Source of the DNA: Cellulophaga omnivescoria
Lineage (GTDB): Bacteria > Bacteroidota > Bacteroidia > Flavobacteriales > Flavobacteriaceae
Direction: 5' to 3'
Length of the DNA stretch: 64,000 nucleotides
NCBI RefSeq assembly: GCF_001999725.1
Contig: NZ_MDDP01000006.1
Span: 62,001-126,000 of the forward strand
In this document: piece by piece, positions 18,055 through 28,134 of the stretch
How positions within the stretch are numbered: position 1 is the first letter of the stretch
Layout of the letters: every line of letters begins with the position of its first letter
Position numbers and translations under genes: made by a program
The notes under the pieces: generated by a model
Databases searched by the model: none
Seen by the model: only the letters and a program-made list of their open reading frames with translations
What the model was told of the DNA's origin: nothing

Positions 18055-19437
18055 TTACTTTTTTAATGATTTTTCTCGTGTTTTTCTCCATCTTTTATCC
18101 TCTTTAACTACATTTTCTGCGTGTGGATCTAACCAACCAGGAGTCTTGTTTTTTGCATCCCAGTTGGCATAAGACTTTTCTAAATCTATACATATTTCTG
18201 GGTGTTGGGTAGCAATATCATATCGCTCTAAATTATCTTCTTCAATATTAAAAAGTAGGGTTTTATTTTTATAGGCACTTTTATACAATTTGTACTTGCC
18301 TTTTCTTACGGCATATTCAAAATTACCAGAAGATCTCCAAAACAGAGTCTTGTGCGGTGTATCTTTATTTTTATTCAGTATATAAGGCATTAAATCTACA
18401 CCATCTAATTGTTTTTCTATAGCAGCATTACCACCAGCAGCATTTAAAAGTGTAGGAAATACATCTAATGAAGATATAGGTTTTTTATACCTACTATGTT
18501 CTTTTATTTTGCTTGGCCATGAGATAAAAAAAGGTACTTTTATTCCGCCTTCAAACAACATTCCTTTGTGACCTCTGTAAGGTCTGTTATCTGCATGTTG
18601 TATTCTTCCGCCATTATCACTTAAAAAAACTAAAATAGTATTGTCTTTAATACCATTAGCAACAAGAGTAGAATCTATTTTACCAATATTAGCATCTACA
18701 GCATTTACCATAGCAGCATAAACACTTCTGCCAGCATACTCTATATGTTTGGTTTGCTCTAAATATTTTTTTGTAGCGTGGTCTGGTGCGTGTGGTGCGT
18801 TATAGGCTAAGTAAATAAAAAATGGGTTTTTATCTTTTTTGTTGATAAAATTGATAGCTTCATTGGTAAAATCATCAGTTAAGTAGGTTAGTTCTTCCTC
18901 TGCAACTGGCTTTGTGTTGCGGTAAATAGTCTGAATTTTGCTTGTTGCTTTTCCCCAATAGTTCATACTTCCGCCAGGAAAACCAAACCAATGGTCAAAA
19001 CCTTGTGCAGGTGGGTGCAGATTAGGATGATCTCCTATATGCCATTTGCCAATTGCACTTGTTCTGTATCCTTGTTCTTTTAATGCTTCAGATATTAGTT
19101 TTTCAGATAAAGGTGTACCAATTGTTGCATCATTTTCACCATTGTATGGCATATTACAGTCGTGCCCAAAACGCGCCTGATACCTTCCGGTAAGTAATCC
19201 AGCTCTAGACGGACTGCAATAAGGATGAGAAACATATCCGTTAGAAAAAATTACACCTTCAGAAGCTATTCTATCTAAATTTGGTGTAGGAATATCTGTA
19301 GCACCATTAAAACCAACATCTGCCCAACCTTGGTCATCTGTTAATACCACAATAATATTGGGCTGTTTTTGTGCAGTTATTAGTTGCGCAAAATAAAAGA
19401 AACAAAAAACAAGTATTACATTTTTAAGGCTACTCAT
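18055..19437 (-). CDS. S1 sulfatase (CSPSR)
   Basis: Exported sulfatase of 460 residues with a type I signal peptide (1-23, ending ITAQ). The maturation motif CSPSR gives formylglycine C74. The metal blocks are LTDDQGWAD and LSDNGG. It closely resembles the sulfatase at 41583-42986 in length, in the PSRAGxLTG context and in the LDGVDLMPY segment, so the two are probably paralogues that act on related sulfated units. It follows the GH2 gene by 2 nt. Confidence 0.9.
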   Translation of the reverse strand: MSSLKNVILVFCFFYFAQLITAQKQPNIIVVLTDDQGWADVGFNGATDIPTPNLDRIASEGVIFSNGYVSHPYCSPSRAGLLTGRYQARFGHDCNMPYNGENDATIGTPLSEKLISEALKEQGYRTSAIGKWHIGDHPNLHPPAQGFDHWFGFPGGSMNYWGKATSKIQTIYRNTKPVAEEELTYLTDDFTNEAINFINKKDKNPFFIYLAYNAPHAPDHATKKYLEQTKHIEYAGRSVYAAMVNAVDANIGKIDSTLVANGIKDNTILVFLSDNGGRIQHADNRPYRGHKGMLFEGGIKVPFFISWPSKIKEHSRYKKPISSLDVFPTLLNAAGGNAAIEKQLDGVDLMPYILNKNKDTPHKTLFWRSSGNFEYAVRKGKYKLYKSAYKNKTLLFNIEEDNLERYDIATQHPEICIDLEKSYANWDAKNKTPGWLDPHAENVVKEDKRWRKTREKSLKK

Positions 19438-19439
19438 TC

Positions 19440-21911
19440 CTATTTAGTTTTTATAGTTATTGTGGCAGAGGTAAGGTTATCTGCAGTAGCTGTTAATGTT
19501 ATTTTACCAGGATTTTCTGTAGCTTTTAAAATGGCTAAACTTTTACCGTAAAATGACGTAATATAATTTACCTGAAAAGACTCTAATGAGGCAGAGTTGC
19601 CATTGCCAACAGCTTCTAAATTGCCATTACCTGATACTTTAAAATTAATTAGATGATTTGCTTTAGGACATAAGTTACCGTCTTTATCTTCAACCCTAAC
19701 TGTAATAAATGACAAATCTTCTCCTGTAGCATTAATAGTATTCCTGTCTGCTATTAATTTTATTTTATGAGGTTTACCTGCTGTTTTAATTTCTTTTGTA
19801 GCTACAGGCTTTCCATTTTTATATCCAACAACTTTTAAGCTTCCAGGTTGGTAAGGTACATTCCATGAAAGTCTGTATTTAGAATCAATAGTACCACCTT
19901 TAAAACCATTGTATTCTGCAAAAATGGTAGTAGTATCTTTTCCTTTTATTTTTTTGCCATAAGATTTACCGTTTACAAAAAGTTCTACTTCATCACAATT
20001 TGTATACGAGTATACTGGTATGTTTTGACCTTCTTTACCTTCCCAATTCCAATGTGGTAATACGTGTACCATTGGCTCTTTTGTCCATTGGCTTTGGTAT
20101 AAATAAAACCTATCTTTAGGAAAACCTACTAAATCTACAGGTGCAAAATATGATGCGTGGGATGGCCAATCATCATTCCAATATCCGTTAGTGGAGTTGT
20201 CTCTTCCTCCATAAGGAGTGGGTTCTCCTAAATAATCAAAACCAGTCCAGATAAATTCTCCCAACGAGTGTGGATTCTGTTTTTGAGCTTCAAATTCTAC
20301 TTCTGGAGGGTATGTCCAAGACGGCCCAATATTTACATCGTAACTAGAAACCTGATTAGTTTCTTTGCTAACTCTTTCTTTTAATGGAAACTCATAGTAA
20401 CCTCTAGTACTTGTTTGTGAAGATGTTTCTGATCCATAAAAAATCATATCAGGGTTTTGTTCTCTAATTTCTGCATAATAAGCAGGCTTGTAGTTAACAC
20501 CAACAACATCTATTTGGTATGCTAATTTGTTTTTAAATGAAGCAGGGTAGTAGTTAAAACCAGCAGTTGTAGGTCTGGTATTGTCTTCATTATGACAAAT
20601 GTCATTTAACATTTTAGCTATTTTCCAGCCATCTTTTTTACCTTGTTCTAAAATTTCGTTTCCAATACTCCACATAATTACAGAGGGGTGGTTGCGATCT
20701 CTTTTTATCATATCTCGCAAATCTTTCTCTGCCCATTTGTCAAAATATTTATGGTAACCATTAGGTACTTTAGCCTCTTTCCATTCATCAAAAGCTTCAT
20801 CAATAACCACAATGCCAAGTCTATCACAAACCTGCAGCATTTCTGTAGAAGGTGGGTTGTGACTAGTACGCAGTGCATTTGTACCCATTTGTTGCATTAT
20901 TTGCATTTGGCGTTCGGTAGCTCTGTAATTAACAGCGGCACCCAAAGGGCCAAGATCATGATGCATACAAACACCATTAAGTTCTACTGCTTTTCCGTTT
21001 AAATAAAAACCTTCTTTTTTAAACTCAATAGTTCTAATACCAAATTCTGTAGTATACTCGTCTATTGTCTTGTTATCTTTTATAACACGACTAACAGCTG
21101 TGTATAGGTTTGGTTTGCCAATATCCCATAAAATAGGGTTAGGAACTGTAATTTTTTGCACCTCTTTTTGTTCAGATGCTTTAGCTAGTTCTATTTTGTT
21201 GCTTGAAACAGCAACAGTTGTATTGTTAATGTCTAAAATGGTAGTTTCTAGTACAATGTTTTCAGTTGTATTTAAGGTGTTTTTTAGTTTAGTTTCTACG
21301 CTAACAACGGCTTTATTACTTGCCACTTTAGGTGTAGTAATGTATGTTCCCCATTGCGGAATATGTATTGGTTCGTTTAACTTTAAACGAACTTTGCGGT
21401 AAATACCAGCGCCAGGATACCATCTTTCGGATAAAACTTCTGGAGCCAATTGTACGGCAATAACATTGTTTTCTCCAAATTTTATAAACGGAGTTAAATT
21501 ATACTCAAACCCACTGTAACCGTAATGGCGTTCTCCTACAAAATTGCCGTTAATATACACTTTGGAGTTGTCCATAACACCATCAAACTCTATAGAAATT
21601 TGTTTGTTTTTGTTTTTGGCGTCTACAGTAAAATGTTTTCTGTACCAGGCAATACCAGCTATAGGTAAACCACCTGTACGTGCATTATTTTTATCACTAA
21701 ACGGACCTTCTATAGCCCAATCATGTGGTATGTTTACTTTTCTCCAATTGCTATCATTAATAGTTATGGCTTCTGCATTAGGAATACTATCTTTTATAAA
21801 TAACCAGTTTTTATTAAAATCTTGGTCTGTTAAAACTTCTATTTCCTTTTCTTGACAAGAAGAAAAAAACATCAGAAAAAGTAGTAAAGCAGTTAATTTA
21901 TATGTTTGCAT
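19440..21911 (-). CDS. GH2 beta-galactosidase-like lipoprotein
   Basis: Predicted exo-beta-galactosidase that trims D-galactose from the non-reducing end of desulfated or agaro-oligosaccharides. The lipobox FFSSC gives lipidated C19. Order of domains: jelly-roll (about 30-185), immunoglobulin-like (about 187-295), catalytic barrel (about 298-600) and C-terminal beta domains to 823. The catalytic pair is complete: E419 in MWSIGNE and E495 in YGSETSS. It is flanked by sulfatases with 2-nt and 12-nt gaps, so desulfation and exo-hydrolysis are co-expressed. Activity on porphyran- versus agar-derived oligosaccharides cannot be separated by sequence. Confidence 0.9.
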   Translation of the reverse strand: MQTYKLTALLLFLMFFSSCQEKEIEVLTDQDFNKNWLFIKDSIPNAEAITINDSNWRKVNIPHDWAIEGPFSDKNNARTGGLPIAGIAWYRKHFTVDAKNKNKQISIEFDGVMDNSKVYINGNFVGERHYGYSGFEYNLTPFIKFGENNVIAVQLAPEVLSERWYPGAGIYRKVRLKLNEPIHIPQWGTYITTPKVASNKAVVSVETKLKNTLNTTENIVLETTILDINNTTVAVSSNKIELAKASEQKEVQKITVPNPILWDIGKPNLYTAVSRVIKDNKTIDEYTTEFGIRTIEFKKEGFYLNGKAVELNGVCMHHDLGPLGAAVNYRATERQMQIMQQMGTNALRTSHNPPSTEMLQVCDRLGIVVIDEAFDEWKEAKVPNGYHKYFDKWAEKDLRDMIKRDRNHPSVIMWSIGNEILEQGKKDGWKIAKMLNDICHNEDNTRPTTAGFNYYPASFKNKLAYQIDVVGVNYKPAYYAEIREQNPDMIFYGSETSSQTSTRGYYEFPLKERVSKETNQVSSYDVNIGPSWTYPPEVEFEAQKQNPHSLGEFIWTGFDYLGEPTPYGGRDNSTNGYWNDDWPSHASYFAPVDLVGFPKDRFYLYQSQWTKEPMVHVLPHWNWEGKEGQNIPVYSYTNCDEVELFVNGKSYGKKIKGKDTTTIFAEYNGFKGGTIDSKYRLSWNVPYQPGSLKVVGYKNGKPVATKEIKTAGKPHKIKLIADRNTINATGEDLSFITVRVEDKDGNLCPKANHLINFKVSGNGNLEAVGNGNSASLESFQVNYITSFYGKSLAILKATENPGKITLTATADNLTSATITIKTK

Positions 21912-21923
21912 ATGGTTTATTTT

Positions 21924-23447
21924 TTAGTTTGATTTAAGTTGAGGTTTAGACGTAGAAATATCTAACGGGTCATTCATTGTTTTTTGAAGCTTTTGTAGTT
22001 CATTAAACAACTGTAGCACCCTGTTTTGCTCTTCCGGTAGGTTAGCAATATTATTCATTTCTTCAGGATCTGTTTGTAGATTAAACAGCAGTACTTTTTT
22101 AATTTTAGGGTATACAAGAAGCTTGTAACCATCTTTTCTTATCATTCTTTGTACATCTAAATACGCACCATAAATGCTTTTGTAATTGCTTTTTGTATTA
22201 TTTTGTTTTGCTAACTGTAAAAAGCTATTAAACTCTATGTAATTAGGTTTTTTTATACCTGCAATTTCTAACGAGGTTGCCATAGCATCTTGCAAGTACA
22301 CATCTGCAGTATTCTTTTTGTTTTTAGGGATATCTGGACCAACAATTATCATTGGAGGTCTAATACTGTGGTCAAATAAATTTTGTTTGCCAAGTAAACC
22401 ATGTTTTCCCATAGCTAAGCCATGGTCTGATGTAAAAATAATATAAGTGTTATCCATTTTTCCTGACTTTTTTAATACTGTTAGTATGTCTCCTATTTGA
22501 GCATCTAAGTGCGTTATGCTAGCATAATACTCTTTTATATGAGTTTTTATGGCAAGCTCTGTTCTAGGAAAAGGAGCTAAGGCTTCGTCTCGTAAATCAT
22601 CACCATTTGCAATATTGTGCCTGTATGGATACTCTGGTAAAAAGCTTTTTGGAATAGTAATGTTATTTACATTGTACATATCTTGGTAAGCTTTTGGAGC
22701 CTGCCTAGGATCATGCGGAGCATTAAAAGCCAAGTACATAAAAAAAGGTGTTTCTTTTTCTTTGGCAGAGTTAATAAAAGAAATGGCATCGTCTTTTAAA
22801 ACTTCACTCCAGTGTTTTCCGCCTTTCCAGTAACCACCTTTAGTAATATCTGTAGGTAACCAAGTAGTATCTGTAGTAGTTTTTGGTCTGTTATAGCCAT
22901 TAGGCATAATTGTTTTAGAATCTGGATTTTTAGTTTTGTTAAGAGAATCGAACTTTGCAACCATTGTTGCGTGGTCCCAAGCATCTTTTGGCATACCAGG
23001 TCTTATGTTAGCAGTATATTTAAATACTTTTGTAGCAGGAGCATCTACGTGCCATTTACCAGTCATATACGTGTCATAACCACTGTTTTCTAATAGTTTA
23101 GCCCAAGTTTTATCAATAGAATCTTGTTTTTTCCAATTTTGTCTAAAATTATTAGCTCTCCATACGGTTCTGCCAGAAATAAGCATTGCTCTAGATGCTG
23201 CGCAAACTGCACCGCTCCATGAACCCATATTGTATGCGTTAGTAAATGTGGTTCCTTGCTGTACAAGAGCATCCATATTTGGAGTCTTAATTTCGGAATT
23301 TCCTAGAGCATTAATGGCAGTGTAGGTTTGGTCATCTGTAAAAATAAAAACAATATTAGGTTGTTGTTTTTTTGACTTTGGATTGCTTTTTTTACCACAA
23401 GCACTAAGTGTAAGTACTAGTATTAAAATAGCTGTATAAATCTTCAT
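21924..23447 (-). CDS. S1 sulfatase lipoprotein (CAASR)
   Basis: Lipoprotein sulfatase of 507 residues. The start was chosen at 23447 so that the lipobox TLSAC (C17) follows a normal signal; a Met six codons upstream is less likely. The maturation motif CAASR (formylglycine C82) is the CxAxR form. The metal blocks are FTDDQT and FTSDHGLA. It is the first gene of the four-gene operon ending at 16435. Its upstream region carries a 10-bp inverted repeat (23470-23502) and the strongest AACATATGTT palindrome (23574-23587). Confidence 0.9.
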   Translation of the reverse strand: MKIYTAILILVLTLSACGKKSNPKSKKQQPNIVFIFTDDQTYTAINALGNSEIKTPNMDALVQQGTTFTNAYNMGSWSGAVCAASRAMLISGRTVWRANNFRQNWKKQDSIDKTWAKLLENSGYDTYMTGKWHVDAPATKVFKYTANIRPGMPKDAWDHATMVAKFDSLNKTKNPDSKTIMPNGYNRPKTTTDTTWLPTDITKGGYWKGGKHWSEVLKDDAISFINSAKEKETPFFMYLAFNAPHDPRQAPKAYQDMYNVNNITIPKSFLPEYPYRHNIANGDDLRDEALAPFPRTELAIKTHIKEYYASITHLDAQIGDILTVLKKSGKMDNTYIIFTSDHGLAMGKHGLLGKQNLFDHSIRPPMIIVGPDIPKNKKNTADVYLQDAMATSLEIAGIKKPNYIEFNSFLQLAKQNNTKSNYKSIYGAYLDVQRMIRKDGYKLLVYPKIKKVLLFNLQTDPEEMNNIANLPEEQNRVLQLFNELQKLQKTMNDPLDISTSKPQLKSN

Positions 23448-23469
23448 AACTACATATTTTACCATAAAA

Positions 23470-23502
23470 TTATTGTGCGCACTAAAGTTGTACGCACAAT
23501 AA
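23470..23502. promoter_or_regulatory. 10-bp inverted repeat in 5' region of sulfatase operon
   Basis: Perfect arms TTATTGTGCG and CGCACAATAA are separated by 13 nt, 23 bp upstream of the start codon at 23447. It could form a leader-RNA hairpin or be an operator for a second regulator. There is no T-run, so it is not a terminator. Confidence 0.55.
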
Positions 23503-23573
23503 TAAAATTAACTCCTATGTAACAAAGTTGAGATTTGCAGCTTTAAAAGTAGTATACAGATGGTTTTAATAAT

Positions 23574-23587
23574 AAAACATATGTTTT
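23574..23587. promoter_or_regulatory. Candidate HTCS operator, 14-bp palindrome
   Basis: AAAACATATGTTTT is a perfect 14-bp palindrome containing the AACATATGTT core. It lies 127 bp upstream of the sulfatase operon start (23447) and 11 bp beyond the regulator's stop codon. Identification as the regulator's site is inferred from recurrence at three operon heads. Confidence 0.5.
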
Positions 23588-23597
23588 TTATTACAAG

Positions 23598-26500
23598 CTA
23601 TTCTTTGTCTGTAGTGTCTTCACTATTAATTCTAATGTATTTGCTAGGTACAACACCAAACTGTTTTTTAAAACATTTAGAAAAATATGATGCCGTATTA
23701 AAACCAGTCATGTACATAATTTCTTTTACAGATAAATCGCTCTTTTCAAAAAGCTGTACAGCTCTTTTTAACCTAATGTTTCTTATAAACTCACTAGAGG
23801 AGAGTCCTGTTAGTTCTTTAATTTTTAAATACAAGTTACTTCTACTCATATTCATTTCCTTAACTAACATTTCTACACTAAACTCTGAGTTCATCATATG
23901 CTTTTCTACAATTTCTATGGCGTTTTGTAAAAAAGTTTCATCAGAAGACGTAACTGTAACCTCGTTTGGCTGTAGTGTAATTTCTCTATTAAATTTTTTC
24001 CTTAATTTTTCTCTGTCATTTAAAATATTAGAGAGTTTAATCTCTAATAATTCTAAATCAAAAGGTTTTCTAATGTAAGCATCTGCACCAGTTTTTAGGC
24101 CTTCAATTTCTTTTTCTTGAGACGTTTTAGCAGTTAACATTACAACAGGAATATGACTGGTTTCTTGTGTAGATTTTATTTGGTTACAAAATTCTATACC
24201 ATCCATAACAGGCATAACTAAATCTGTTATCACAATGTTAGGAATAAACTTTTTGGCAAGTTCTAATCCTTTTTGTCCGTTTTCGGCTTCATAAATATAA
24301 TAGCTCTCACCTAATCCTTTTTTAATAAATGATCTTATATCTGGGTTGTCATCAATAATTAAAAGCATTGGTAATTTAGATCTAGACCGTGTCATATTCT
24401 GGTCTATAATATCATCCATAAAACTTATGGCATGCGACTCTGCATCTACCTTGCTGATAAATGTATTGTCTTCAAAAACCTCATGAAAGTTAAGCTCTTT
24501 CTTTTCTTCATAGGTTTCTTTATCTTTTGGTAACCAAACATAAAAAGTAGATCCGTTTTCAGAATCGCTTTTTACTTTAATAATACCTTGGTGTAGTTCT
24601 ACCAAGTTTTTTGTAAAAGATAAGCCTATGCCTGTACCTTTAGTGTTTACATGAGTTGTTAATCCAATTTCTGTGTAAAAACGTTCAAAAATATGCTGCA
24701 ATCTGTGTGCAGGTATACCAGGTCCAGAATCTTTTACTTGAATAACTATGTATTTAGATTGGTCTATATCTAGTGTAATACCTGTTGGCGTTTTAAAATC
24801 TGTGCCATTAAATATATCTAGTTTAATATTACCATTTTCTGGAGTAAATTTAAATGCATTAGAAAGTAAGTTGTTTATAATTTTTTCTACCGCATCAGGA
24901 TCAAACCAACTTAAAATAGATTCTTTAGAAACATTAATTTCAAAATTAATATTCTTTTTTCTGCTTAAAAACTGAAATGGTTCACCAACATCTTTTAAAA
25001 ATTCTACAATATTATTTTTACTTAGATTAAGGCTCATTTTTCCGTGATCCATTTTTCTAAAATCTAATAATTGATTTACCAAACGTAATAAGTAATCTGT
25101 GTTTTTACGCATTAATACATATTGGTCTTTTGCTTCTTTTGGGCTAATGGTATCTGCCTTTTTTAGCAAAAAATCTAAGGGTCCTTTTATAAGGGTTAAT
25201 GGAGTTCTAAATTCATGAGAAATATTTGTAAAGAACTCTAATTTTAAACGGTGAATTTCTTCGTGTTTTTCTTTTTCTAAGTGCTCTAGTTCTAGCTGGT
25301 GTTTTTCTGCAGATCTAATTATAGTATATCTTCTAAAAGCAAGTAGCAGGGCAATTGCTAGTAATATATATAAAGCTTTGGCAATATTTGTTCTCCACCA
25401 AGGTGGTGTAACATCTATCTTTAACTCAATAGGGGTTTCATCCCAAATATAATCATTGTTAGATGCTTTTATTTTTAATACATAAGAGCCAGGCTCTAGG
25501 TTGGTGTAAGTGGCGTATCTGTTTTTTGATGTAGTATAGATCCAGTCTTTATCAAAACCTTCTAGTTTATAGGCATATTTATTTTTTCTGGATGCAGCAT
25601 AGTGTAATGCGGCAAACTCAAAAGAAAAGCTATTTTCACTATACTTCAGTTTTATTTTATTTATAGAGTTTATAGATTTATCTAAAATTACTCTTCCGTT
25701 TATAAGCTCACCAATAGCAACTGGTTTGTTAAAAACAGAAAAATTTGTTAGTACAGTTTCTGGTTTAATTTTGTTACTAATTATTTCTTCTGGATAAAAA
25801 GTAGTAAACCCATTTACCCCTCCAAAAAATAGTTTTCCTTCTTTTGTTTTTAATGCAGTAAGCTCACTAAACTCGTTACTTTGCAGACCATCATTAACAT
25901 CATAATTCTGAAAAGTTTCAGAGGTGGGGTTAAATTTAGATAATCCGTTGTTTGTAGACATCCATAAATTACCTTGGTTATCATCTAAAATACCTTTAAT
26001 AACATTGTTAGGTAGCCCATCTTTTTCTGTGTAACGTTTAAAACGTATTTTTTTGTCTTTATTTACAATAAGTTTGTTTAATCCGCCTCCAAAAGTACCA
26101 ACCCAAATGGTACCAGATTTACTCTCAAAAACAGTTAATATGTAATTGTGACTAAGTGTAGTGTCATCTTCAGGATTGTTTTTAAAAGTTTCAAACTTTG
26201 GTGTTTTTGACCTTTGTTGCTCTGGGGTTAATTTGCTTAACCCGTTACCAGTTGCAAACCATACATTTCCCTTGGAATCTTCAAAAATATCTCTAATAAT
26301 ATTGTTAGGTAAACTAAATTGTTGGTTGTTGTTGTACCTTAAAATGTCTTTGGTAAAACTAATACTGTCTTTATTAATTAACCACCTATGTATACCACCA
26401 TTGTAGGTTCCTATCCAAATATTTTTTTGTTTGTCTTGAAGGATAGAAAATACGCTACCAGATACATCTGGAATTAACTTTAAATCGTTCTCATCTAATT

Positions 26501-27869
26501 TTTTGTTGCTTGTAACATCAATTTCATAAAGTCCGGGAGAAAACTCGCCTCCAATAAAAATTTTTCTTTTATTTTTTATTTTAACTTCTTCTATAGCAAA
26601 TATTTTATTGATGTTGTTAAAGTGTTGAAACTGATTAAAATCTTTGGTAATCTTGTTTTTTTCAATAAAATTTAATCCTCCACCTTCTGTCCCAATCCAT
26701 AAATTTTGTTTACTATCCTCAAAAATTGCTCTTACTTTATCATTACTTAAACTATTTGGGTCTAGACTTTTTTTTATGTGAGAAAACTGTTTTCTATTAG
26801 GATCAAATTTATTTACACCACCGCCATTGGCACCTGCCCAAATAATACCAGTATGGTCTACGTACAAAGATTTAATAGCGTTTTTAGTAAGACTATAATT
26901 TGGTTTTCTTGGGTCGTATATATAAGTGCTAATTAATTTTGGTGCAGTATTAGCATTGTTAGAAAACTCTAGTAAGCCATTATCTGTACCTACCCAGATT
27001 TTATTATTGCTAACTGATACTGCGTTACACGAGCCTTCATGTAAAAATTCTATTTGGTTGTTATCTTTATTAGGTGTGTATTTAAATAAACCTTTACTGG
27101 TACCTAAAATTAAATTGCCAAAACTGTCTTCTGCAATGGCTTTAACATTTACATCAGGGAAATTAATAAGTTGATTTACAGACTGAAAATAAATATTTCC
27201 ATTATTGTCTCTAGATAATTTAGATAAGCCATGAGTGCCACCAATCCATACCTGGTGTTTGCTATCTTCAAAAAAGGTACTTACGTTATTAGTGCTTTTT
27301 ATTGGTACAGAACTGTTTTGGTATAAGTTGTAGTGGGTAAATTTTAAAGAGTCTGCTGGCTTATTTAAATTGGCCATACTAATCCCTTTTACTGTACCAA
27401 CCCATAGCCTGTTGCTACTGTCTCTAAAAAGTACTGTTATATAATTACTTTTTAAGGAGCTATTATCTTTAGGGTTGTGTTTAAAGGTTGTAAATTGTTC
27501 TGTTTCTCTGTTAAAATAATTTAGTCCGCCGCCAGTGGTACCAATCCATAGGTTTCCTAAATCGTCATCAATTATTTTCCAAATTAAATTACTACTAATG
27601 CTTTTATCGTTCTTAGCATCTGGTTTAAAGATGGTAAAGTTATAACCATCATACCTATTTAGACCATCATGGGTTCCAAACCACATGAATCTATCTTTAT
27701 CCTGAAAAATTGTATTAACATCGCTTTGCGATAAACCGTTTTCTGTAGTTAAATGCTCAAACTTTAAAGAGTTTTGTGCATATGTTGTAGTACTTAAAAT
27801 AAAAAATAAGCTAGCTAATAGTAGCTTTATTTTTTGGCGAATAAAAAGTTTGGTAGGGTTGATAGTCAT
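23598..27869 (-). CDS. Hybrid two-component system sensor/regulator (HTCS)
   Basis: One-protein signal transduction system of the type that controls Bacteroidota polysaccharide loci. From the start at 27869 (a Met 13 codons upstream is possible) it has a signal peptide ending TYAQ. About 14 beta-propeller repeats form the periplasmic sensor (about residues 30-740), followed by a Y_Y_Y domain (about 740-815). A membrane helix lies near 830-850. The histidine kinase has phospho-acceptor H885 in ISHEFRTP, an N-box NNLLSNAFKF, and GTGIGLSF. The receiver has acceptor D1216 in ITDLVMP, and an AraC-type DNA-binding domain occupies the last 110 residues. All key residues are present. It would sense an oligogalactan in the periplasm and activate the flanking operons. 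It lies between the minus-strand and plus-strand operons and is transcribed leftward. Confidence 0.95.
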   Translation of the reverse strand: MTINPTKLFIRQKIKLLLASLFFILSTTTYAQNSLKFEHLTTENGLSQSDVNTIFQDKDRFMWFGTHDGLNRYDGYNFTIFKPDAKNDKSISSNLIWKIIDDDLGNLWIGTTGGGLNYFNRETEQFTTFKHNPKDNSSLKSNYITVLFRDSSNRLWVGTVKGISMANLNKPADSLKFTHYNLYQNSSVPIKSTNNVSTFFEDSKHQVWIGGTHGLSKLSRDNNGNIYFQSVNQLINFPDVNVKAIAEDSFGNLILGTSKGLFKYTPNKDNNQIEFLHEGSCNAVSVSNNKIWVGTDNGLLEFSNNANTAPKLISTYIYDPRKPNYSLTKNAIKSLYVDHTGIIWAGANGGGVNKFDPNRKQFSHIKKSLDPNSLSNDKVRAIFEDSKQNLWIGTEGGGLNFIEKNKITKDFNQFQHFNNINKIFAIEEVKIKNKRKIFIGGEFSPGLYEIDVTSNKKLDENDLKLIPDVSGSVFSILQDKQKNIWIGTYNGGIHRWLINKDSISFTKDILRYNNNQQFSLPNNIIRDIFEDSKGNVWFATGNGLSKLTPEQQRSKTPKFETFKNNPEDDTTLSHNYILTVFESKSGTIWVGTFGGGLNKLIVNKDKKIRFKRYTEKDGLPNNVIKGILDDNQGNLWMSTNNGLSKFNPTSETFQNYDVNDGLQSNEFSELTALKTKEGKLFFGGVNGFTTFYPEEIISNKIKPETVLTNFSVFNKPVAIGELINGRVILDKSINSINKIKLKYSENSFSFEFAALHYAASRKNKYAYKLEGFDKDWIYTTSKNRYATYTNLEPGSYVLKIKASNNDYIWDETPIELKIDVTPPWWRTNIAKALYILLAIALLLAFRRYTIIRSAEKHQLELEHLEKEKHEEIHRLKLEFFTNISHEFRTPLTLIKGPLDFLLKKADTISPKEAKDQYVLMRKNTDYLLRLVNQLLDFRKMDHGKMSLNLSKNNIVEFLKDVGEPFQFLSRKKNINFEINVSKESILSWFDPDAVEKIINNLLSNAFKFTPENGNIKLDIFNGTDFKTPTGITLDIDQSKYIVIQVKDSGPGIPAHRLQHIFERFYTEIGLTTHVNTKGTGIGLSFTKNLVELHQGIIKVKSDSENGSTFYVWLPKDKETYEEKKELNFHEVFEDNTFISKVDAESHAISFMDDIIDQNMTRSRSKLPMLLIIDDNPDIRSFIKKGLGESYYIYEAENGQKGLELAKKFIPNIVITDLVMPVMDGIEFCNQIKSTQETSHIPVVMLTAKTSQEKEIEGLKTGADAYIRKPFDLELLEIKLSNILNDREKLRKKFNREITLQPNEVTVTSSDETFLQNAIEIVEKHMMNSEFSVEMLVKEMNMSRSNLYLKIKELTGLSSSEFIRNIRLKRAVQLFEKSDLSVKEIMYMTGFNTASYFSKCFKKQFGVVPSKYIRINSEDTTDKE

Positions 27870-28013
27870 ACTAACAAATATATCAAAATAGAGGATACAA
27901 TAAGTCATATGGTTTTTTGAGTTTGTTTATTGTATACAGTTTAGTTTTAATGTAATATATTGATAAGCAATCATTTAGTTGTTCTTACGTGTTTGTTTTT
28001 AAAAGCAATAAAT

Positions 28014-28042
28014 AACATATGTTCTAGCTTTTAAAACATATA
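28014..28042. promoter_or_regulatory. Candidate HTCS operator plus half-site
   Basis: The perfect 10-bp palindrome AACATATGTT (28014-28023) is followed by a half-site AACATAT (28035-28041), one helical turn further along at 21 bp. It lies in the divergent region between the regulator and the L-galactose operon, 112 bp upstream of the ATG at 28135, and could affect both genes. Confidence 0.5.
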
Positions 28043-28134
28043 CTGTAATTAACAAAATTGATATAAGCGAACTTTACCAAAGAGCTAATAACACAATTAA
28101 CTGTTAAAAATAACTAACAATAACGCCATAAATA

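Noticed and set aside
23560-24078. Plus-strand open frame opposite the 3' end of the HTCS gene
   Set aside because: It covers the conserved AraC domain on the other strand and has no recognisable features.
27850-27868. TATATTTG at the HTCS start as its promoter
   Set aside because: The box is only 5 nt from the chosen ATG and the nearest TTG is 15 nt away, so it would require a leaderless message; left unassigned.
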